Assembly: GCA_031275535.1 (NCBI GenBank)
Contig: JAISOR010000292.1
Location: 1 to 11,437, forward strand
Direction of reading: 5' to 3'
Length of the DNA stretch: 11,437 nt
Origin: Treponema sp.
GTDB lineage: Bacteria; Spirochaetota; Spirochaetia; Treponematales; Breznakiellaceae
Part shown: positions 1 to 7,037 of the stretch, in pieces
Layout of the letters: each line of letters begins with the position of its first letter
Position numbering within the stretch: position 1 is the first letter of the stretch
Notes under the pieces: model-generated
What the model saw: only the letters and a program-made list of their open reading frames with translations
Databases searched by the model: none
What the model was told of the DNA's origin: nothing
Translations under genes and position numbers: made by a program

Positions 1-108
1 TTATGGTGGAGGTGTTATACCCGTTCCCATTCCGAACACGGAAGTCAAGCCCTCTTACGCCGATGATACTGCCTTTCGAAAGGGTGGGAAAGTAGGTCAT
101 CGCCAGGC
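1..108 (+). rRNA. rrf: 5S ribosomal RNA, 5' end cut off by the window edge
   Basis: This is the 3' nine-tenths of a bacterial 5S rRNA, the small RNA of the large ribosomal subunit. The diagnostic loop CCCGTTCCCATTCCGAACACGG-like segment lies at about 20-42 and is followed by GAAGTCAAGC. The GCCGATGATACTGCC segment is at 58-73, and the 3' strand of the terminal helix, GCCAGGC, is at 102-108. About ten bases of the 5' strand (the GCCTGGC half of the terminal helix) are missing because the window starts inside the gene. In most bacteria 5S closes an rrn operon, so 23S rRNA is expected just to the left. The exact 3' end is uncertain by one or two bases. Confidence 0.95.
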
Positions 109-114
109 TTTTTT
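102..114 (+). terminator. possible rRNA operon terminator: 5S terminal helix followed by T6
   Basis: The 3' strand of the 5S terminal helix (GCCAGGC) is followed directly by six T residues at 109-114. If the 5' strand lies just outside the window, the helix plus T-run could act as an intrinsic terminator for the rrn operon. The other half of the stem cannot be seen here, so this is tentative. Confidence 0.35.
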
Positions 115-145
115 ATTTGCCCTGTATCCCTTGAAGAAAAGGCCG

Positions 146-176
146 TTAGATAGTACATTTATTTATGACATATAAA
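146..176 (+). promoter_or_regulatory. weak candidate promoter upstream of cheW
   Basis: The spacer between 5S and cheW is AT-richer than the rest of the window. It holds TATAAA at 171-176, a good -10 candidate, with TTAGAT at 146-151 as a weak -35 and a long 19-bp spacer. I saw no sigma-28 (TAAA-N15-GCCGATAA) flagellar/chemotaxis promoter here. Read-through from the rrn operon is an alternative source of cheW transcript. Confidence 0.3.
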
Positions 177-223
177 TTCGGGGGTTAGGATCCAATGGAA
201 AATGGGGTTAAAGGGGAGTTGTT

Positions 224-694
224 ATGGCGGATCAGAAACAATTAGTTACGTTCCAGCTCGGCGAGGAATTGTACGGGATTAATATAATGGATGTCAAGGA
301 AATAGTCCGGGTCCAGGGGATCAGGGCGATTCCGAATGCCCCGGTCTATGTCGAAGGAATTTTTAACCTGCGCAGTGAAATAATCCCGATTATCAATTTG
401 CATAAACGATTTCATCTCAAAAAGATCCTCAACTCAGAGGAAGACGAGCTCCTTTCGGGGTTTATTATCCTGGATATTGACGGTATGAAGCTGGGGGTTA
501 TTATCGACCGGGTCTCCCGGGTGGTAACCATCGAAAAAGAAGACGTCCAGCCCCCGCCGCAGATGCTCACCGGCATTGGGGCGGAGTATATCCAGGGGGT
601 GGTCCGGCAGGAAAAGGGATACCTGATTATATTGGATATCCGGGACCTTTTTAATCCCAAGGAATTGCAGAAAATATCTGAACTGAGACGATAG
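224..694 (+). CDS. cheW: CheW chemotaxis coupling protein
   Basis: CheW is the cytoplasmic adaptor that links methyl-accepting chemoreceptors to the histidine kinase CheA, so it sets flagellar switching. The 156-residue protein is almost entirely one CheW/SH3-like domain (about residues 6-145). It starts with the LVTFQLGEELYGINI strand pair and carries the hallmark NLRSEIIPIINL block at 48-59. Arg50 sits in the place of the conserved Arg of the NLRG motif, but the usual Gly is Ser51. The ATG at 224 has a strong ribosome binding site, AAGGGGAG at 211-218, five bases upstream; nearby ATGs at 195 and 202 are out of frame. A 46-base gap separates it from the next gene. It has visibly lower GC content than the genes downstream. 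No cheA or receptor gene lies in the window, so it may be one of several CheW paralogues. Confidence 0.95.
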   Translation: MADQKQLVTFQLGEELYGINIMDVKEIVRVQGIRAIPNAPVYVEGIFNLRSEIIPIINLHKRFHLKKILNSEEDELLSGFIILDIDGMKLGVIIDRVSRVVTIEKEDVQPPPQMLTGIGAEYIQGVVRQEKGYLIILDIRDLFNPKELQKISELRR

Positions 695-740
695 ACCCGA
701 CGGGAAGATAACGCCGGATTGCCGGAATTTGAGGTATTGC

Positions 741-1769
741 ATGAAGATTGATGTCTATGCTCCGACTATCAGGCGCAGGGAGATGGATGCGGTTCTTACC
801 GCCTTGGTGGAGGATAAAGTAGGGCCGGGGGAGCAGGCCCGGCTGCTCAGCGCCGGCGCCCGGGAGTATCTGCAATATGATTATGGTTTAGCCCTCCGGA
901 GTCCCGCCATAGCCCTGCGGCTTGCCCTGGAATCCCTGGGCCTTGAGGACGGGCGGGGGGTCGTCATATCCGCCCTGTCCCCCCGGTACTATGTCCAGGT
1001 TATTGAAAGCCTGCGGCTCGTCCCCGTATACTGCGACGTTCTCCCCGCGACCTGCGTCATGGGGCCGGAAACCATCGAGGCGGCCCTGGGGGAAAAGCCC
1101 CCGGAGCTTGAGGTCCGCTGTATCGTGGTACACCATGTGCTGGGGTTTATGCCGGATATGCCCGCCATCACCGCCCTGGGGTTCCCGGTCATTGAGGATT
1201 GCTCCCGCGGTTACGGCGGCCTCCTGGGGGAGGCAAAGGCCGGTTCCTTCGGGACGCTGACCATTTTGGGGCTGGAGGAACGGGATATGCTGACCGCCGG
1301 CGGGGGGGCGCTTCTATACGCGGTAAACCGCCGGGACGCGGCGGTGCTGCGGAACCTGGACCTCCTGCCCGAATTTTGCCTCCCCGATATGAACGCCGCC
1401 ATGGCGATGGTACAATTCCGGGAAGCGGCAAAAAACCTGCTGAAAAGAAAGGAAATCGCCCGGGCCTACACCCAGGCGGCCCTGCGGACCCGGCACAAGC
1501 GGTTCAGCGAAACCGAAGAAACGGAATACAACCACTACGCCTTTCCCCTGATTCTTGAAACCGGGGTTAAGGATGTTAAGGCCTATGCCCGGCGGAAGGA
1601 AATTGTCGTGGAAAGCGCCTTTGAAGATACCGCGGCCGCTGGTATTCCCCCGGCCCGGTGTCCGGAGAGTTATTCCCTGTCCTTACGGACGGTTCTGTTC
1701 CCCCTGTATCCACGGCTTGGGGCGTCGGAAATCGAGAAGGTGGTAAAGCTCATCATTTCCCTTCCCTAA
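741..1769 (+). CDS. DegT/DnrJ/EryC1-fold protein lacking the catalytic lysine
   Basis: The 342-residue protein follows the order of the DegT/DnrJ/EryC1/StrS PLP-dependent sugar aminotransferases, which run about 370-400 residues. A SPAIAL block at 54-59 stands for SGTAAL, VPVYCDV is at 94-100, HHVLG at 131-135, the pyridine-binding Asp in IEDCSRGYGG is at 151-160, and a TAGGGA block at 185-190 stands for TGEGGA. In active members the Schiff-base Lys sits seven residues before that Gly pair; here the position is Arg181 (codon CGG at 1281). The fold is therefore probably kept while aminotransfer is lost. A non-catalytic role, or an unusual PLP use as in the His-bearing dehydratase ColD, is inference. 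ATG 741 is chosen because GAGG at 731-734 sits six bases upstream; a TTG at 729 overlaps that site. The gap to nadK is 16 bases, which suggests one operon. Confidence 0.75.
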   Translation: MKIDVYAPTIRRREMDAVLTALVEDKVGPGEQARLLSAGAREYLQYDYGLALRSPAIALRLALESLGLEDGRGVVISALSPRYYVQVIESLRLVPVYCDVLPATCVMGPETIEAALGEKPPELEVRCIVVHHVLGFMPDMPAITALGFPVIEDCSRGYGGLLGEAKAGSFGTLTILGLEERDMLTAGGGALLYAVNRRDAAVLRNLDLLPEFCLPDMNAAMAMVQFREAAKNLLKRKEIARAYTQAALRTRHKRFSETEETEYNHYAFPLILETGVKDVKAYARRKEIVVESAFEDTAAAGIPPARCPESYSLSLRTVLFPLYPRLGASEIEKVVKLIISLP

Positions 1770-1785
1770 ATGGAGCAAAATTGGA

Positions 1786-2650
1786 ATGCCGGAAATAAAG
1801 CGGGCGTTGTTGATCGTCAATCTCCACAAAATGAACGCTCCAATGCTGGCGGAAGAAATCACCCGGGAACTGCGCCGGAGAAACATTGAGGCGGCCTCCC
1901 TGGCCTATGAGGGTATGCCGGAATTGGAGCGGCACGTCCGGGATGACATCTGTTTCAGCCTGGGGGGGGGACGGTACGGTGCTTTATGCCGCCCGGACCA
2001 CGGCCCCCCGGGGGACCCCCATTCTGCCCATCAACCTGGGGTCCCTGGGGTTTATTGCCGCGGTTCACCCCGGCGAATGGCTGGAGGTTTTTGACCGGTG
2101 GCTCCGCTCGGCCGCCCCTATTTCCCGGCGGTTCATGCTGGAAATAAGGGTGGAACGCCAGGGGCGGATCGTTGCCCGCTCCTCGTGCCTGAACGACGTG
2201 GTCATTTCCGCGTCGGGGATTGCCAAACTTATCCGGCTGCAGGTGGTGTCGGAGACCCCCGGGGATCGCATCCGGATAGGGCATTTCCGGTCCGACGGCC
2301 TCATCGTCGCCACCCCCACGGGGGCCACCGCCTATTCGGCGGCCGCCGGCGGGCCCATCCTGGACCCTGAAATAGAGGCGGTCATCATCAACCCCATCTG
2401 CCCCTTCACCCTGTCCAACCGCCCCATGGTGGTCCCCGCCCACGGGACCATCATCGTGGAGGTCGAGGAGGAGCAGCGGAGCGGGGTGCTCTTGACCGTG
2501 GACGGCCAGATAACCGAGCCGCTGGAGCCAAAGGACCGGATTGTTATACAGAAGGCCCCCTACCAGGCCCTGCTGATCGCGTCGGACCGGGAGGTTTTTT
2601 ACCGGGTCCTCCGGTCTAAATTAAACTGGTCCGGAGGCCCCGATGCTTGA
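1786..2650 (+). CDS. nadK: NAD kinase (NadK), reading frame broken by one extra G at 1962-1970
   Basis: NadK phosphorylates NAD to NADP with ATP in the cytoplasm and is the only route to NADP in most bacteria. The N-terminal frame (1786 onward) reads well to SLGG, then goes out of frame and stops at 2094 after 102 codons. The frame that ends at 2650 supplies the rest. Removing one G from the G9 run gives 287 residues, a normal family length. In that corrected numbering GGDGT is at 60-64, LNDVVIS starts at 135, the TPTGATAYS block is at 176-184 followed by GGPILDP, and PICPFTLSNRP follows. ATG 1786 has GGAG at 1772-1775. The stop overlaps the recN start by eight bases, which implies translational coupling. 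The break is a sequencing error, a slippage-corrected site or a true mutation; the intact remainder argues against an old pseudogene. Confidence 0.88.
1962..1970 (+). repeat. poly-G tract (nine G) at the nadK frameshift
   Basis: Nine consecutive G residues follow the T at 1961. An unbroken nadK frame needs eight: CTG GGG GGG GAC encodes Leu-Gly-Gly-Asp. This is the longest mononucleotide run I found in the window, and it sits on the phosphate-binding GGDGT motif. Runs of this length are prone to slippage in replication, in transcription and in sequencing. Confidence 0.95.
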
Positions 2651-4361
2651 GGAACTTTCCGTGCGGAACTATGCCCTCATCGAGAACCTCACCCTCTCCT
2701 TTGAGAACGGCCTTAATATCCTTACCGGAGAAACCGGCGCGGGGAAGTCTATCATCGTGGGCTCTTTAAGTTTTTTATTGGGAGCCAAGGCGGACCCGGC
2801 GGTGATCCGTACCGGCAGCGACGAAGCCGCGGTCTCCGCGGTCATATCCGTGGATGAAAAAAATCAGGATCTCCGCGCCTGGCTTAAGGACCGGGAAATT
2901 GAAACCGATGAGGGCAGGCTCATCGTCCGCCGGAATATAAAATCTTCGGGCCGGGGTTCCATATATATTCAGAACGTGCCCCTGACCCGGACGGATCTGG
3001 CGGAGTCCATGGCCTGCCTCTTCGACCTCCACGGCCAGCACGCCCACGAGTCCCTCCTGCGGAAGGAAACCCACCGCCGCTATTTGGACCGCTTCGCGGG
3101 GCTTGAGGAAGAGGCGGCGGAATTCAACCGGGTTTTTCTTGATCTGGCGGAGCGCAAAAAGGCCCTGGAAACATCCCTTCAGCACGAGCGGGACCGGGAG
3201 GCGCGGATCGAGGTTCTGCAGTACGCGGTGGAGGAGATCCTCAAGGCCGCGCCCAAAAAAGGCGAAATCCGGGACCTGGAGGCCGAAGCGGCGCGGCTCG
3301 CGGATTTTGAAAAGCTGGCCGGCCAGGTAAACGGGGCGGCGGCGGTCCTTTTTGACGCGGAGGCTTCGGTACTCGGTTTGGCCCGCCGGGCCCGTTCCGC
3401 CCTGGAAGGGGCCGCGGCCATTGACGGGGAGCTTGGGACCCTGCATAAACGCCTGGAAGACCTCTACTATGAGGCGGAGGATCTGTCGGAAGAACTCCGT
3501 TCCTACCGGAACGGGCTGCGTTACGATCCGGAACGGCTGGAAGCGGTGGAAGAACGGCTCGCCCTGCTCTACCGCCTCAAAAAGAAGTACCCTTCCCCGG
3601 GGGCCGCGGCGGATGAGGAGGCCCTCCTCCGCTACCGGGATGAGGCGGAAAAGGAGATGGAGACCCTTCGCCGGGCCGAAGAAAACCGGGAAAAACTCAA
3701 GGCAGGGATCAACGCCCTGGAACGGGATATTGCCCTCCGGGCGGCGTCCTTGAGCGTCAAGCGGAAGGCCGGGGCCCTTAAATTGGGGGAAAAGATAACC
3801 GGGATCCTCATGAGCCTGGGTATGCCCCAGGCCCGGTTTTCCGCGGCCATACTCCCCAAGGGTCCCGGCCCGGGGCAGGGAAACCTGACCTGCGGCCCCT
3901 GGGGGGCGGAGGACGTGGAATTCCTCATTTCCGCCAATGCCGGGGAACCCCTCAAAGAACTTTTCCGGATAGCCTCGGGGGGGGAACTTTCCCGGGTGAT
4001 GCTGGCGATTAAAACCGTCCTGGCCGATGCGGACACCATTGAGACCCTGGTCTTTGACGAGATTGACGCGGGCATCGGCGGGGAAGTGGCTCTTTCGGTA
4101 GGGGAATATCTGGTTAAGATCGGAAAACTAAAGCAGATCTTTTGCATCACCCACCTTGCCAGTATCGCGGTTCGTGCCGATAATCATTTAAGGGTGGAGA
4201 AGCGCGGCGAGGCGGGAAGGACCGTCACCACCGTATCGGCGTTAAACCCCCGGGAGCGGCGGGAAGAAATTGCCCGGATGCTGGCGGGGGATGCCGCCGC
4301 CCACGCCGCGCTGGCCCACGCGGACGAGCTCCTGGCCAAATACGGCCGGTCTGTTCCTTGA
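2643..4361 (+). CDS. recN: RecN, SMC-like DNA repair ATPase
   Basis: RecN is a cytoplasmic SMC-family ATPase that gathers and tethers DNA ends early in recombinational repair of double-strand breaks. All the hallmarks are present in 572 residues. An LSVRNYALIENLTLSF-type N-terminus leads to Walker A GETGAGKS at 29-36. An SMC-like LFDLHGQHAHESLL block at about 120-140 precedes a long Glu/Lys/Arg/Ala-rich coiled-coil arm (about 150-390). The ABC signature ASGGELSRVML begins at 444, Walker B TLVFDEIDAGIGG is at 468-480, and a CITHLASIAVRADNH block with the switch His follows. Length is in the usual range of about 550-570. ATG 2643 has a good GGAGG at 2633-2637, five bases upstream. It overlaps nadK by eight bases, and nadK-recN adjacency is common in bacteria. 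A G8 run at 3977-3984 encodes the signature glycines in frame. Confidence 0.97.
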   Translation: MLEELSVRNYALIENLTLSFENGLNILTGETGAGKSIIVGSLSFLLGAKADPAVIRTGSDEAAVSAVISVDEKNQDLRAWLKDREIETDEGRLIVRRNIKSSGRGSIYIQNVPLTRTDLAESMACLFDLHGQHAHESLLRKETHRRYLDRFAGLEEEAAEFNRVFLDLAERKKALETSLQHERDREARIEVLQYAVEEILKAAPKKGEIRDLEAEAARLADFEKLAGQVNGAAAVLFDAEASVLGLARRARSALEGAAAIDGELGTLHKRLEDLYYEAEDLSEELRSYRNGLRYDPERLEAVEERLALLYRLKKKYPSPGAAADEEALLRYRDEAEKEMETLRRAEENREKLKAGINALERDIALRAASLSVKRKAGALKLGEKITGILMSLGMPQARFSAAILPKGPGPGQGNLTCGPWGAEDVEFLISANAGEPLKELFRIASGGELSRVMLAIKTVLADADTIETLVFDEIDAGIGGEVALSVGEYLVKIGKLKQIFCITHLASIAVRADNHLRVEKRGEAGRTVTTVSALNPRERREEIARMLAGDAAAHAALAHADELLAKYGRSVP

Positions 4362-4414
4362 AGGGCGTAACCAGACCTGTCCGGCAGCCTTACCCAACGA
4401 GAGCGGAGTAATGT

Positions 4415-5251
4415 ATGGCGAAAATTTCCAATGAGGAGCGCGGCCTCTATCTCGAAAAAACCAAGGCTTACCGGGAAGCCATTGGGACCATCCTCCAGGA
4501 GGAAAGAATAATCCTAACGGCGATTCAAAAGGAGCCGGAAAATGCCGCCTATAAGCGGATCGCCCTGGTGGATGAGATGCTTGACCTCGCTTCCCATTAT
4601 ATTATATTGAGTAATATTGCCCAGGTGGTGTTGAAGAATAAAAGCGAAGAAGCCTTGAATGACGGAAGAAAAGCCCTGTACAAGGGGATTATCTATCTGG
4701 AAGAAACCGTCGGTAACCTGGTGGACGCCCCCTTCTCGGAATATGAGGATAAACTGGCCGCCCTTGAACTGCTTGACGCCGACCGGCGCTATCTTTTGAT
4801 CCGCAAGCTGGGGCTTGGCATCGAACTCCTGGAAAACGCCTATGGGGACAACACCAAGTGGCGCTGGTCCTTTGTGGATATGGAGGGCCGTTATGCCGCG
4901 GCGGCAAAAAACATACTGGATTTGAAAAAGGTGGTGGTCAATACGGATCCCCGGTCCCCCTATTACGAACCCACGGTGTATCACCTGCGGCTGGTCAAAC
5001 AGCTCCTGGCCCAGGCGGCGGATCGATACCGGGAAATGTATGAGCTTTCCACCCACCGCATCGACGATTTTAGAATGGGGATTCATTTCCTGGACGCCCT
5101 CCGGCGGATCCATACGGTCCTGGGGGACCGGGAGGAAGCGGATCTGCTCAAGAAAAAATCCGATATTTGGTCCGCCAAGTTAGAGGCCGATTTACGAAGG
5201 GGGGGCGCTCCCGTGCTCAAGAAAGTGCAAGATGCGAACGTTGTCTCTTAA
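4415..5251 (+). CDS. conserved-looking all-helical protein of unknown function
   Basis: I do not recognise a named family. The 278-residue product is soluble-looking, with no signal peptide or membrane segment. It is rich in Leu, Ala, Glu, Lys and Arg with helical spacing almost throughout, and the few breaks include DPRSPYYEP near 186-194. The pattern of paired helices (for example 70-110, 120-150, 195-225 and 230-265) would suit a TPR-like or DUF-type helical bundle, but I see no clear repeat. ATG 4415 is favoured over the out-of-frame ATG at 4411 because GGAG at 4405-4408 is six bases upstream. It follows recN by 53 bases and overlaps the start of the first ABC half-transporter by 20 bases, so it is probably co-translated with the exporter. 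A homologue beside recN in other treponemes is what I would expect, but this is recall and was not checked. Confidence 0.75.
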   Translation: MAKISNEERGLYLEKTKAYREAIGTILQEERIILTAIQKEPENAAYKRIALVDEMLDLASHYIILSNIAQVVLKNKSEEALNDGRKALYKGIIYLEETVGNLVDAPFSEYEDKLAALELLDADRRYLLIRKLGLGIELLENAYGDNTKWRWSFVDMEGRYAAAAKNILDLKKVVVNTDPRSPYYEPTVYHLRLVKQLLAQAADRYREMYELSTHRIDDFRMGIHFLDALRRIHTVLGDREEADLLKKKSDIWSAKLEADLRRGGAPVLKKVQDANVVS

Positions 5252-7037
5252 GGAATTTAAAAGCCTTTTCCCCTACTTTAAACGATACCGCCTGCGCTAT
5301 TTGTGGGGCTTCGTATGCCTGGTGATAACCGACGCCGCCCAAATGGTGATCCCCCAATTCACCCGGCGGGCGGTGGATCTGATCGCTTCGGGGCATTTTA
5401 ACTGGTACGCCATACTGGCCCTTGGGGGGAGCATGGTGGGGGTCATGGTCGTGTTGTCCGGGGGCCGTTTTTTGTGGCGCTATTTTATCCACGGTTCCTC
5501 CCGCCGCATTGAGGCGGAACTGCGGGAGCGGCTTTTTGCCCACCTCCTGACCCTGTCCTATGATTTTTACCAAAAAAACAAAATCGGGGATCTGATGGCC
5601 CGGGCCACCAATGATCTCAACGCGGTACGCCAGGCCATCAGCATGGGGCTCGTGGCCTTTGTGGACGGGACCATGATGGCCCTGGCGATTCTGGTGATTG
5701 TTTTCATCCAGGACGCCCCAACCGCCCTTCCCGCGGTTATTCCCCTCCCCCTGATTACCGCCTTGATCCTCCTTTTTGGAAACGCCGTGGGCAAGCGTTT
5801 CCAGCGGGCCCAGGAGACCTACTCCGGCATGAGCGATACCGCCCAGGAAACCTTTGCGGGCATCCGGGTGATAAAGTCCTTTGTCAAGGAATGGTGGTTC
5901 ATCAAGAAATTCGCCGATACCAACGATGATTACCGGGAAGCCAATATGTCGCTGGTCAAGGTTTTCGGCATTTTTTTCCCCCTGATTTCCTTTCTTTCGG
6001 GGCTTACCACCCTGATCGTCCTCCTTGTAGGGGGAGGACGGGTGGTGGAGGGGAGCATGAGCCCCGGGGACCTGGTGGCCCTTTTCAGCTACCTCCAGAT
6101 GCTGATATGGCCCCTGATTGGGGCGGGGTTTATGGTGAATATGATCCAGCGGGGGGCGGTGAGTTTGGCCCGGGTAAATGAGATTCTGGGAACGGTCCCC
6201 GCCATCAGTTCCCCGGAACACCCCGGTACGCCCCGCTTGCCCCGGGGGGAAAACGCGGTGGAACTGCGGCATCTGAGTTTTTCCTATGCCCCGGGGATCA
6301 CGGTGCTGGATGATCTCAGCCTTACCATACGCCGGGGAACCGTCACCGGGCTCCTCGGCAGGACCGGTTCGGGCAAGTCCACCCTCATCAAAACCCTGAC
6401 CCGGATGGTTGATCCCCCGGCGGGGAGCGTGTTCGTGTACGGCCTGGACGTGCGGGAGTGGGACCTGGATGAACTCAGGCGCCTTTTCGGGGTAACCCCC
6501 CAGGACAGTTACCTTTTTTCCGATTCCATTAAACAGAATATCCGGTACGGCCTGGAAAAGAGCCCCGCCGGGGCGGAGGATGAGGAGCCGCTGCTGAGAA
6601 AGGCGGCGGCCCTTTCCGTCATAGACCGGGATCTGGAAACCTTTCATCAGGGCTGGGATACGGTCATCGGGGAACGGGGGCTTACCTTGTCGGGGGGGCA
6701 GAAACAACGGGTTGCCGTTTCCCGGGCGCTTATCGGGACCCCGGATATCCTCATCCTGGACGACTCCCTCTCGGCGGTGGACGCCGAAACCGAAAAACGG
6801 GTCCTCACGGGGCTGCTACAGGAGCGCCGGGGCTTGACCACGGTCATCGTGTCCCACCGGGTTTCGGCCCTGGGCTACGCCGATCAGGTGGTGGTCCTGG
6901 AAAAGGGCCGGATCTCCGAATACGGCAGCCCCCAGGAACTGGCCGGCCGGGGCGGTTTCTACGCCCGGATGGCGGCCCTGCAGCAGCTCGCCGCCGGGGG
7001 CAGGCTTGGGGAAGGAAAAGGCGGCAGCGATGGCTGA
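5232..7037 (+). CDS. ABC exporter half-transporter with degenerate catalytic site (BmrC/YheI-like)
   Basis: This is an inner-membrane subunit of a type I ABC exporter, 601 residues, with the membrane domain fused N-terminally to the ATPase. Six membrane helices fall at about 22-44, 58-80, 138-160, 162-182, 245-266 and 280-302. The nucleotide-binding domain has Walker A GRTGSGKST at 376-384, Q-loop in GVTPQDSYLF, signature LSGGQ at 486-490, Walker B ending in Asp510 and the switch His542. The residue after the Walker B Asp is Asp511 rather than the catalytic Glu, the mark of the degenerate member of heterodimeric exporters such as BmrCD, LmrCD and TM287/288. The start lies inside the upstream gene (20-base overlap) with only a weak AAGAAAG-like ribosome binding site, so coupling is likely. 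It overlaps its partner by eight bases. The substrate is unknown; drugs or lipids are typical for the family. Confidence 0.93.
   Translation: MRTLSLKEFKSLFPYFKRYRLRYLWGFVCLVITDAAQMVIPQFTRRAVDLIASGHFNWYAILALGGSMVGVMVVLSGGRFLWRYFIHGSSRRIEAELRERLFAHLLTLSYDFYQKNKIGDLMARATNDLNAVRQAISMGLVAFVDGTMMALAILVIVFIQDAPTALPAVIPLPLITALILLFGNAVGKRFQRAQETYSGMSDTAQETFAGIRVIKSFVKEWWFIKKFADTNDDYREANMSLVKVFGIFFPLISFLSGLTTLIVLLVGGGRVVEGSMSPGDLVALFSYLQMLIWPLIGAGFMVNMIQRGAVSLARVNEILGTVPAISSPEHPGTPRLPRGENAVELRHLSFSYAPGITVLDDLSLTIRRGTVTGLLGRTGSGKSTLIKTLTRMVDPPAGSVFVYGLDVREWDLDELRRLFGVTPQDSYLFSDSIKQNIRYGLEKSPAGAEDEEPLLRKAAALSVIDRDLETFHQGWDTVIGERGLTLSGGQKQRVAVSRALIGTPDILILDDSLSAVDAETEKRVLTGLLQERRGLTTVIVSHRVSALGYADQVVVLEKGRISEYGSPQELAGRGGFYARMAALQQLAAGGRLGEGKGGSDG

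Noticed and set aside
729..740. TTG at 729 as start of the DegT-like gene
   Set aside because: It overlaps the GAGG ribosome binding site at 731-734, which is well placed for ATG 741.
2004..2020. C6-G5-C5 stretch downstream of the nadK G9 tract as a stimulator of programmed frameshifting
   Set aside because: It could form a small hairpin or pair with the G9 run, but the spacing of over 30 bases is far from known stimulators. Such GC runs are common throughout the window.
5217..6707. 496-codon open frame on the minus strand, antisense to the first exporter gene
   Set aside because: The translation is rich in Gly, Pro, His and Gln with no recognisable domain. It is the mirror of a clear ABC transporter reading frame in high-GC DNA, where stop codons are rare.
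7006..7029. TTG at 7006 as start of the second exporter gene
   Set aside because: ATG 7030 overlaps the upstream stop codon in the usual coupled manner and gives a normal N-terminus.
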